Part shown: positions 26,769 to 34,005 of the stretch, in pieces
Position numbering within the stretch: position 1 is the first letter of the stretch
How the letters are laid out: every line of letters begins with the position of its first letter
Assembly: GCA_002418285.1 (NCBI GenBank)
Contig: DIDT01000066.1
Location: forward strand, 62,001-126,000
DNA length: 64,000 nucleotides
Direction: 5' to 3'
Origin: Phycisphaerales bacterium UBA5793
GTDB taxonomy: Bacteria > Planctomycetota > Phycisphaerae > Phycisphaerales > UBA5793
The notes under the pieces: model-generated
The model's database searches: none
The model's input: the letters and a program-made list of their open reading frames with translations, nothing else
What the model was told of the DNA's origin: nothing
Program-made: the position numbers and the translations under genes

Positions 26769-26980
26769 CGTGGGATCCGATCGGAAAATCAACCCGATCC
26801 CTCCTGGCCGATAACCGTGGGATGATTCCGGCCCCGGGGTCGGTTGTAGAATGACGGGGCCGTGGAGCCCCATTGCATGAACATGGGCCGCCGAGGGAGA
26901 GAAGTACCATCAGCGGATACGAGTGATCGCGGATCAACCCAATTCTGGTTCGCACGGAAGGTTTTCTACGAGGAGATGAA

Positions 26981-29386
26981 ATGATGCACCGTCACATTAC
27001 CACCATCATGGCCCTGGCCGTTCTCATCCTGGCTGGGTTCTTTCCCGCCACTGCCTCACAGGCGCAAGTGGAGTTCGGTGTGGCGGCACCCGTGCGCTAC
27101 GACGGCCACAAGGTCGTTCGGGCGACGATCAAAAACGCCCGCGACCTTCGAACGATGGAGACGATCAGTCCAGACTGCTGGACGCACGGCAGTGGGATTG
27201 GAAAGGTCGACTATCGCATCCCGCCCGAAGCGATTGAAGCGCTTGATGCCTCGGGTATCGAATACGAGGTGCTCATCGAAAACGTGCAGGCGCTGATCGA
27301 CGCCGAAAAGCAAGGCAACGGTCAGGACGGGTGGTATGACCAATATCACACGCTCTCTGAAATCGAGGCATACCTCCAGCAGTTAGCGGACACGTATCCA
27401 AATCTGGCCGAGACGATCGTCATTGGCAACTCGCTCGAAGGGCGGCCAATCCGCGGCATCCGCATCGTCGGCGCCGGCGGTTCGGGCGGCAAGCCTGACG
27501 TGATGTATGCGGGCGGCATCCACGCGCGCGAGTGGATCACCACGATGGCCATGCCCTATCTCGCGGAGAGATTGCTGACTTCGTACGGCACTGATCCCCT
27601 GCTGACTGAGCTGGTGGATCGCATCAATTTCTATGTTGTGCCGGTACAGAATGTCGATGGCTTTGAGTACACGCAGACGAATCGAATGTGGCGAAAGAAT
27701 CGCCGTCCTAACGGCGATGGCACGTACGGCGTCGACATCAATCGAAACTACGCCACCGGCTGGGGCGGAGAGGGCTCCAGCGGCACGACGAGCAGCGAAA
27801 CGTATCGTGGTACCGCCCCGTTCTCCGAGCCCGAGTCGCAGGCGATGCGCGACTATCTGCTGGCTCTGCCAAACTTCAGCGGCTTCATGGACATTCATAG
27901 CTACGGCCAACTGATCCTCCAGCCGTACGGCTACACGTCGCAATTGCCACCCGACCACGCCACGTTCCAGCAGATCGGCGGCGACATGGAAGTGGCCATG
28001 GAGAGCCTGTACGGCACGAACTATGTCCATGGAAACACGTACAACACGATCTACCCCGCCTCGGGAATCACACAGGACTGGGCCTATGTTGAGGCCGGCG
28101 CCTGGGCTCTGGGATACGAGCTGCGCGATACGGGACAGTACGGGTTCCTCCTTCCGCCAGAACAGATCATCCCGAACTCGGAGGAGTGCTTTGCCGGCTG
28201 CATGGAGTTGGCCAAGTTCCTGACCACGCGGCTGCGGTTCTCTTTCCCGAACGGCCTGCCGGCGTACGTCAATCCGAATACGTCTGCAACCGCGCAAGTC
28301 CAGATCAGCGGCGCCAATGGCGGCCAATATCAGAGCGGAACCGGCAAGATCTGGTCCCGCATCGGCACCAACGGCGCCTACTCGGAGAGCCCGTTGAACC
28401 CGCTCGGCGGCGACCTCTTCGAGGCAACGCTTCCGGCTGCGGACTGCGGCGAAGTCATTCAGTTCTACTTCGAAGCGACCTCGCTCGACGGCTATACGCA
28501 CTACGCACCGGCTGACGCACCTGTTGGTTTCTATCAGTCCGATGTCGCGTATGTCGATGTGTTCTTCACTGATGATTTTGAGACAGACAAGGGCTGGACC
28601 GTGCAGAACCAGAACGTCACCGACGGCGCCTGGGAGCGCGGCGTTCCGGTGGGCGGCGGAGCAAGGGAAGATCCCCCGACCGACTTCGATGGATCGGGGC
28701 AGTGCTACCTCACCGCTAATCGCACCGGGAATTCCGATCTCGATGGCGGGCCGACCATTCTCACTACACCCGTCTTTGATATGAGCGGTGGCGATGGTTC
28801 GGTGTCGTACGCCCGTTGGTATCGCAGTGTGAATGGCGTGACCGATCAGCTCACCGTACAGATCTCCAACGACAATGGTTCAAACTGGACAACGGTCGAG
28901 CAAATCGGCAACCAGACCAATGCATGGGCGGTCCACGAGTTCCGAGTGAGTGATTTCGTCCAGCCAACCGCCACGATGCGATTGCGATTCTCCGCAGTCG
29001 ATAATCCGAACGACTCGGTTGTCGAGGTGGGAGTCGATGCGGTCCTTGTGGCGCGAATCGGCTGCAACCAGGAAGGCATGCAACTGGCGGTCGGCCCGCT
29101 CACCGCGGGAGAGGTTGGCCGGTTTGACGTTACCAACGCTAATCCAGACCAGTTGACCTATCTCGCGTACAGCGTGCGGGGATTGGGTAGTACGTACGTC
29201 GGGCCGCTCAACGTCACGCTGAGTTTGCGCAGCCCCGTGCAGGCCGGAGGCCCCAAGCGTGCGGACGGAAACGGGGCGGCAGCGTGGAATTTGCCAATTC
29301 CCGGCAACGCCGGGGGACGAACGGTCTGGTTCCAGGCGGCTCAATTTGAGAACACGAGCAACGTCGTTGAGTCGCTCATCAACTGA
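26981..29386 (+). CDS. Secreted M14 zinc carboxypeptidase with fibronectin-like and jelly-roll modules
   Basis: 801 aa; AGGAG lies 5 nt upstream of the first of two ATGs. Signal peptide (about 1-29), propeptide, and M14 domain (about 118-420) with H181, E184 (GGIHAREW), H306 (DIHSYGQL) and E380 (YELRDTGQYGF). Residues about 425-530 are a fibronectin-like segment (FSFPNGLPAYVNP) and about 531-700 a jelly-roll module (DDFETDKGWTVQNQNVTDG), both closely related to the equivalent parts of the M36-like protease at 4947. The last about 100 residues match the tail of the other M14 protein and end SNVVESLIN. It has probably arisen by duplication of the first M14 gene plus insertion of accessory modules. 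Confidence 0.93.
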   Translation: MMHRHITTIMALAVLILAGFFPATASQAQVEFGVAAPVRYDGHKVVRATIKNARDLRTMETISPDCWTHGSGIGKVDYRIPPEAIEALDASGIEYEVLIENVQALIDAEKQGNGQDGWYDQYHTLSEIEAYLQQLADTYPNLAETIVIGNSLEGRPIRGIRIVGAGGSGGKPDVMYAGGIHAREWITTMAMPYLAERLLTSYGTDPLLTELVDRINFYVVPVQNVDGFEYTQTNRMWRKNRRPNGDGTYGVDINRNYATGWGGEGSSGTTSSETYRGTAPFSEPESQAMRDYLLALPNFSGFMDIHSYGQLILQPYGYTSQLPPDHATFQQIGGDMEVAMESLYGTNYVHGNTYNTIYPASGITQDWAYVEAGAWALGYELRDTGQYGFLLPPEQIIPNSEECFAGCMELAKFLTTRLRFSFPNGLPAYVNPNTSATAQVQISGANGGQYQSGTGKIWSRIGTNGAYSESPLNPLGGDLFEATLPAADCGEVIQFYFEATSLDGYTHYAPADAPVGFYQSDVAYVDVFFTDDFETDKGWTVQNQNVTDGAWERGVPVGGGAREDPPTDFDGSGQCYLTANRTGNSDLDGGPTILTTPVFDMSGGDGSVSYARWYRSVNGVTDQLTVQISNDNGSNWTTVEQIGNQTNAWAVHEFRVSDFVQPTATMRLRFSAVDNPNDSVVEVGVDAVLVARIGCNQEGMQLAVGPLTAGEVGRFDVTNANPDQLTYLAYSVRGLGSTYVGPLNVTLSLRSPVQAGGPKRADGNGAAAWNLPIPGNAGGRTVWFQAAQFENTSNVVESLIN

Positions 29387-29410
29387 TCGACGATGTATGA
29401 CGGCTTTCGG

Positions 29411-29443
29411 AATCGGCCCGGAGACGATCGCTCCGGGCCGATT
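29411..29443. terminator. Bidirectional terminator hairpin
   Basis: A perfect 13-bp stem (AATCGGCCCGGAG...CTCCGGGCCGATT) with a 7-nt loop lies between the convergent M14 gene and the universal stress protein gene. T tracts are weak on both sides. Confidence 0.6.
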
Positions 29444-29458
29444 CAGTTGCCGGCGTGA

Positions 29459-29995
29459 TCATGCAGGACTGTCCCCGGAGGCCACGACCCACACGGCGAT
29501 CGCCTTGCAGGCGTGTACGAGGCGCTCTCCGGTTGACTTGATCAATGCATCGTGCAGCGCCCCATGCTTGGAGCGGCCAACGACTACGACATCGGCGTTT
29601 GTTTCGCGCGCGTGGTAGGTGACGATTTCAGCGATCGTCGCTCGCGAGAATCCACCTTCAACGATGGTGATCTCGACGCGATCGTGGGGCCACGAATCGC
29701 CGGTGACGGATCGAAAGACGCTGCGCGCGCGATCGCGCGCGGCGTCCTTGTGTGCTGCCACCTCTTCAGCAGATTCGGTCGCCAGCGAAGGCGGGAGACC
29801 AGCCCCATCCCAGATCATCGACGGATCGACAAATTCGACGCTCGATGGAATCGCCTGTACAAGCACATTGAGCAGCGTAAGGTGCGGCTTGTCAGGCCCG
29901 GCGAAGACGGAAGCAACGTGCGCAATCGCGGCACGAGCCGATTCGGACTCGTCGACACCGATGAGAACGCGAAGTGGGGACGTGCCGGATGCCAT
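29459..29995 (-). CDS. Universal stress protein (UspA family)
   Basis: 178 aa with one Usp domain. VLIGVDESESARAAIAHV opens the nucleotide-binding fold and DVVVVGRSKHGALHDALIKS corresponds to the G-2x-G-9x-G(S/T) ATP-binding motif, though the spacing is altered. An insertion of about 30 residues (SLATESAEEVAAHKDAARD) lengthens the helix between strands. Usp proteins are induced by starvation or stress and the exact biochemical role varies. AGGAG lies 6 nt upstream. It is last in a minus-strand run after the thioesterase gene (79-nt gap). Confidence 0.88.
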   Translation of the reverse strand: MASGTSPLRVLIGVDESESARAAIAHVASVFAGPDKPHLTLLNVLVQAIPSSVEFVDPSMIWDGAGLPPSLATESAEEVAAHKDAARDRARSVFRSVTGDSWPHDRVEITIVEGGFSRATIAEIVTYHARETNADVVVVGRSKHGALHDALIKSTGERLVHACKAIAVWVVASGDSPA

Positions 29996-30074
29996 GCGGT
30001 GCTCCTGACGGGTTGCTCAATTGTCTGCGCGCGATCGGGCGGCGGCTACGGGGCCGGGGAAGGTTCGAACTAAC

Positions 30075-30470
30075 TCACTCCCCATCAGCGTGGGCTCGAA
30101 GAAGGGGCGGCAGCGCGATGGCGCGTCCGGTCTTGTCGAGGCAAGCCAGCGTCGTCGCGGCAACGGCCAGCCGCTCATGCTCGCGCCAGAGCGTGTACTC
30201 GTGCTTGATCTTGACGTGGCTCGCCTCGGTGAGCCGCGTTTCAAGCCGGAGCAAATCGTCGTAGAGAGCTGGCCTGCGGAATCTGACTGTCAGATCGACG
30301 ACGGCCAGACTCACGCCCTCTTTCTCCAGCGCGGCATAAGAAACCCCATCGGCGCGGAGCAGTTCCGTGCGACCCATCTCAAACCACACGGCATAGGCCG
30401 AGTGATGGGCGACGTTCATGGGATCGCACTCGCAGTAGCGAACGCGAATCGTGATGTCGTGGGTGCGCAT
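30075..30470 (-). CDS. Acyl-CoA thioesterase, YbgC/4HBT hotdog family
   Basis: 131 aa from the ATG at 30470, where the family start (RTHDITIRVRYCECDPMNVAH) begins. The catalytic Asp of this family is in YCECDPMNVAHHSAYAVWFE, followed by the family's R-x-E-hL segment. It hydrolyses acyl-CoA or acyl-ACP thioesters in the cytoplasm; YbgC proteins are often linked to the Tol-Pal system, which is not seen here. The start lies 2 nt past the stop of the upstream alpha/alpha-toroid gene, so the two are probably translated from one message. Confidence 0.88.
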   Translation of the reverse strand: MRTHDITIRVRYCECDPMNVAHHSAYAVWFEMGRTELLRADGVSYAALEKEGVSLAVVDLTVRFRRPALYDDLLRLETRLTEASHVKIKHEYTLWREHERLAVAATTLACLDKTGRAIALPPLLRAHADGE

Positions 30471-30472
30471 GT

Positions 30473-31702
30473 TCAGTCGATGGCATTCTGCAGCGCCAGC
30501 AGCGCGTACGAGGTGACGAGAATCGGGTTGCCTTCCATCCAACGATCGGCATCATTGGCAAAACTGCCATCGGCTTTCTGCAGTGACGCCAGCTTGTCGA
30601 TGAGATCGTTCGCCCAATCGCGCGGCTCGCCGGCCATGCCATCTGCCTTAATCGGTGTGATCGTGGTGCTGCCCCACGCATTGAGCGATCGACTCATGGT
30701 GACGAGGTAGTAGTAGTACCCCTGCAGACCCATTCCGGGATTCTCATCGAGCGTGTAGTGGCGGCGGAGCCAGTCGTGAGCCATGACCACTCGCGGATCA
30801 TCGTGACTCAGGTTGGCGTAGAGATAGCTTTTGAAGCCTGAATAGGTCATCGAGCCGTAGCAGCGTAATCGCGACACCTGCGTACCATCGTCCATCGTCT
30901 CTTCGATCATGCCTGCCTTGGATTCACCGACCCCCACCGACTGGTTGTTCGGGCTCGTCGAGTAGATGAAGCCCCCCTGCTTTGACCCGTCTGCGTACGC
31001 CATGTCGTTGAGTTCATCTGACATCTGCGTGCGCTGGAGGAAGGTCACGGCGCGCTGAAACGCGGGATCATTGCAATCCAGACCGCTGTCATGCAAGCCC
31101 TGGAGCATGGTGGCGAGATTCGAATTGTCGGGCCGGCTATCGGCAGTGTAGCCTGCTCCGCCGAAGTACGGATGCGACTTGTCGATGAGCTTGCCGTCGG
31201 GTCCGATCTGGCCGTCGCACTGAATTGAGCGGACAAAATCCTGCGCCGGCTTAATCGCGGCTACCACATCAGGTCGGCTGACCTGCGCCAGGACGCTGAG
31301 TGAAAGCGACGTGTTGTAGTTGCTCAGGATCGAGTCGTAGATGCCGCCATCGCTCTGTCGGAAGGACATGATGTAGTCCAAGCCGCGCTTCACAGCCGGA
31401 TCGTTCTCGTCGATGTCAGGCTCCATCAGCATGCCGGTCAAGACGAGGGCGCTGATACCGGGCAAGTTGGGCTTGCCCTCCTCCGGCAGAGACCAGCCGC
31501 CGGTCTTGTCATCTTGCTGCGTTCGAAGGTACGCAATGGCGCGCTCGATGGTCTTGCGGGCAAGTTTGTAGTGAGCGTCGTCGATTTGCTTGGCATGTGA
31601 TGTCAGTGGGCTGGAAATCGTGGTGGCGCCATACAGGGCCAGCGCGCAAGTAACGAAAGCAACAGCGCCAAGCCCGACGATCGTGGATCGAATGACACCC
31701 AT
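30473..31702 (-). CDS. Secreted prenyltransferase/squalene-cyclase-repeat (alpha/alpha-toroid) protein
   Basis: 409 aa with AGGAGA 6 nt upstream. An N-terminal signal or anchor helix (STIVGLGAVAFVTCALALYG) is followed by alpha/alpha-toroid repeats: TGGWSLPEE, SDGGIYDS, GSMTYSGFKS and DGSFANDADRW are QW-like turns between helices. The DxDD motif of squalene-hopene cyclases and the metal residues of prenyltransferases are not visible, so it is likely not a terpene cyclase. Secreted members of this fold are common in planctomycetes with unknown role. It lies 48 nt downstream of a coupled trio of membrane-protein genes. Confidence 0.82.
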   Translation of the reverse strand: MGVIRSTIVGLGAVAFVTCALALYGATTISSPLTSHAKQIDDAHYKLARKTIERAIAYLRTQQDDKTGGWSLPEEGKPNLPGISALVLTGMLMEPDIDENDPAVKRGLDYIMSFRQSDGGIYDSILSNYNTSLSLSVLAQVSRPDVVAAIKPAQDFVRSIQCDGQIGPDGKLIDKSHPYFGGAGYTADSRPDNSNLATMLQGLHDSGLDCNDPAFQRAVTFLQRTQMSDELNDMAYADGSKQGGFIYSTSPNNQSVGVGESKAGMIEETMDDGTQVSRLRCYGSMTYSGFKSYLYANLSHDDPRVVMAHDWLRRHYTLDENPGMGLQGYYYYLVTMSRSLNAWGSTTITPIKADGMAGEPRDWANDLIDKLASLQKADGSFANDADRWMEGNPILVTSYALLALQNAID

Positions 31703-31750
31703 GTGAGTTCTCCTTATGTGGATGATACCGTCGATCCAGCCAGGGATGCC

Positions 31751-32449
31751 TCAGGATTCGTTTCGATTCTGATTCCGCACCTTTCGTTCGAGGTCGTCAA
31801 GGTCGCGCATCTCTTCTTCGAGACGCTTGCGGCGCTTGGCGATGTCAGCCTGTGCGGGAGAATCGTACTTTTCGCGCTTGCGGGCGAGTGGATCGGGAAA
31901 CGCGTCGGCGGGCACGGTTGGTGCGGCGGAACTCAGCGGCGGATGACGCCACACTTGCGCGGCCGCAATCCACGTCAGCCCAGAACAAGCGAAAAACACA
32001 ACGGCAAGTACGCCCGCCGCGACAACCGGCCACTCGAGACTGGTCGCTCCAACGACCGTACCCAGACCCACGAGGCCGTACAATCCCGTCATCGCCGTTG
32101 TAGTCACCGCGGCGCCGATTGATGGAATGCGCCCCCGATCGGACTGTTGGCCAAGTCCGAAGGCCACCAGCGCGAGCGAACCCAGCACATTCGTGAGCAG
32201 CAAGAGTGGCGCCACATCTGTCATGACGTCAGATGTTTCCAGGAATCCGCGGTGCATCGCATCCCCTTCCCAGAAGGCGATGCCGCAGCAGGCACAGGTG
32301 GTGAGCATGAAGAGCGTGGCGCCGATGGCCTGCATCACAAAACCCACGCCTTGCGAGAATGTGCGCAACGAGGCCGTGGGATCGGCTGGACGATCGTCGC
32401 CCTCCGTCGACGGTTTCTCCTGTTTCCATGCTTGAGGCGATTCGGTCAT
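31751..32449 (-). CDS. Four-helix membrane protein with charged C-terminal tail
   Basis: 232 aa from the ATG at 32449, which overlaps the stop of the upstream gene as ATGA (32446-32449), a sign of translational coupling. Residues about 30-190 contain four hydrophobic helices (for example GVGFVMQAIGATLFMLTTCACCGIAF and WPVVAAGVLAVVFFACSGLT). The tail (about 205-232, AKRRKRLEEEMRDLDDLERK) is a short charged, probably coiled-coil helix. An in-frame extension upstream is Arg/His-rich nonsense and is the antisense of the neighbouring gene. No family recognised. Confidence 0.8.
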   Translation of the reverse strand: MTESPQAWKQEKPSTEGDDRPADPTASLRTFSQGVGFVMQAIGATLFMLTTCACCGIAFWEGDAMHRGFLETSDVMTDVAPLLLLTNVLGSLALVAFGLGQQSDRGRIPSIGAAVTTTAMTGLYGLVGLGTVVGATSLEWPVVAAGVLAVVFFACSGLTWIAAAQVWRHPPLSSAAPTVPADAFPDPLARKREKYDSPAQADIAKRRKRLEEEMRDLDDLERKVRNQNRNES

Positions 32450-32910
32450 GCGATCTCTCTTCGAAGTCCCGACCAGACCCATCGCGCGATGAATAGATGC
32501 ATTGACGCGACGGTACCAAAGAGCAGCACGCCCATGGTCATCGAGGCGGGACTTCCAGCGCTGGCAGCCGCCATGATCGCCAGCAGTGCGAGCAAAATGA
32601 ACACGGTCGCCTGCGCCGCGGCGGCGACAATCGCCAACCAGGCGAGCGGACGAACACTGAGGCGAACCGGAAGCGCCGTAAGGATGTAGATCCCCCCGCC
32701 GATCGCGATGGCGGTCAGCCACGCGCGTCGATCGTGCAGATCGGACGTCATTTCCAACGGCAGCATCGTGAGGATGAGCGGCATGAGCTGGGCCAGGCCG
32801 ATGGCGACCATCACCGCTGAGGCACGCTGCCGGGCATGCTCGGGAGAAATCGGTGTTTCGCTCGGCGGAGGAGTCGGAGATGTCTGCGGCGAATCCATGG
32901 GCGGGATCAT
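32446..32910 (-). CDS. Small polytopic membrane protein
   Basis: 154 aa. After a Pro/Ser-rich N-terminus (MDSPQTSPTPPPSETP) there are about four hydrophobic helices (AVMVAIGLAQLMPLILTMLP, AWLTAIAIGGGIYILTALPV, LAWLAIVAAAAQATVFILLA and SMTMGVLLFGTVASMHLFIA). Start and stop overlap both neighbours by ATGA, so it is the middle of a three-gene coupled unit. No recognised family; function unknown. Confidence 0.8.
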   Translation of the reverse strand: MIPPMDSPQTSPTPPPSETPISPEHARQRASAVMVAIGLAQLMPLILTMLPLEMTSDLHDRRAWLTAIAIGGGIYILTALPVRLSVRPLAWLAIVAAAAQATVFILLALLAIMAAASAGSPASMTMGVLLFGTVASMHLFIARWVWSGLRREIA

Positions 32911-33896
32911 AGGGATTCGGTCCGCGCGCCGAGGCGCGATCCACCAAGGAAGATGCCGTAGACAGCCGTCAACAAAGTGTTGAATCCAAACGCCGCCTCG
33001 ATCCGGCCTGAGAGGTAGCCCTCAGGGAACACCGCTGGCGCGATGCCCAGCAGAACACACATGAGCACTGCCGGGATCATCGCTCCGAAGGGGTGAGCGA
33101 CGCGATTGATCGACAGCAGACTGATCAGCGCCGGCATGGCAAGCAGCACCGCCAGCCCACCGTCGAAATCGAAGCAGGCCAGCGAGAGACCCGCAATCAG
33201 CACTGCGCCCAGCAGCCACCGAGACGGCGGCATGAGGTGGGCGTTGCCGTCGAGGCGAATCGCTCGCCGCCAGATGATCAAGCGCTGCGTCGTCGCGGCG
33301 ATGATGAAGTACGACGTGATGTGTAGCGTGTTTTCTCGAGCGAGAACCACCATCGCCAAACCGGCGCCAAGCGAGACGGCCAGTCCTGCAGTCGAGAACA
33401 GATCGGGTGTCAGACGCCGGGACCGGATCGCCAGGAAGCCCTGCCAAACGATCGGCCAACAAGCAGCGATGAGCGACCAGATGACCAGTGTCGCTTCGAT
33501 CATGCCGGGGATCAGTCGACTACCCTGCGCGAGCGTCGGAGTGAGGTAGTGCAACACGACGGCTGGCAGGAGGAAGACCAGCCCCGTGGCCCAGCGGCTG
33601 GTCCATTCATACGCCATGCGCTGCCGCAATTGCTCGGCAGTCACGCTGGAAATGAACGAGCTGCTGGTGCGATCGCGCGGCTCGAGGCCGAAGCGGCGCG
33701 TGATTTCCGCTACGCGATCGGATAGGGCTTCGTCGATAGGGGCGGTGGATTCAATCTCCAACCACATCCCTGCGGGATCGCTGCGGGTAGCCACGCCGAG
33801 CGTCTCGTGCACGTGCCGGGTCAAATCGCGAGCGACGAGCGGGTCACCCAATCCATCGAGCATGAATGTGAATCGGTATGGGCCGGACGTGGGCAT
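32907..33896 (-). CDS. P1B-ATPase-like membrane domain lacking catalytic domains
   Basis: 329 aa. The N-terminal 70 residues have an HMA-like ferredoxin pattern (YRFTFMLDGLGDP...VARDLTRHVHETLG) but no CxxC metal site. Helices from about residue 95 resemble the front half of a P1B-type ATPase: WSLIAACWPIVWQGFLAIRS followed by RRLTPDLFSTAGLAVSLGAG corresponds to the A-x-x-x-D-xL-x-x-x-G loop and helix pair of those pumps. No TGE, CPC or DKTG motif follows; instead the protein ends after about four more helices (GGLAVLLAMPALISLLSI, AFGFNTLLTAVYGIFLGG). It is therefore not a pump on its own. It heads the coupled trio. Confidence 0.7.
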   Translation of the reverse strand: MPTSGPYRFTFMLDGLGDPLVARDLTRHVHETLGVATRSDPAGMWLEIESTAPIDEALSDRVAEITRRFGLEPRDRTSSSFISSVTAEQLRQRMAYEWTSRWATGLVFLLPAVVLHYLTPTLAQGSRLIPGMIEATLVIWSLIAACWPIVWQGFLAIRSRRLTPDLFSTAGLAVSLGAGLAMVVLARENTLHITSYFIIAATTQRLIIWRRAIRLDGNAHLMPPSRWLLGAVLIAGLSLACFDFDGGLAVLLAMPALISLLSINRVAHPFGAMIPAVLMCVLLGIAPAVFPEGYLSGRIEAAFGFNTLLTAVYGIFLGGSRLGARTESL

Positions 33897-34005
33897 CGCG
33901 ACGGAAGTTTAGCGGTATCGCCTGTGATGCAGCAGCCCGGAGGGTGGAACAATCAGATGCGATCGACAGCGGCAGACCCGAAAGACACCCGAGGGGTGCC
34001 ATATG

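Noticed and set aside
30473..31702. Squalene-hopene cyclase
   Set aside because: No DxDD motif, an export signal and shorter length; kept as a toroid protein of unknown role.
32907..33896. Functional heavy-metal pump
   Set aside because: No actuator, phosphorylation or ATP-binding motifs and no CPC motif in the membrane part.
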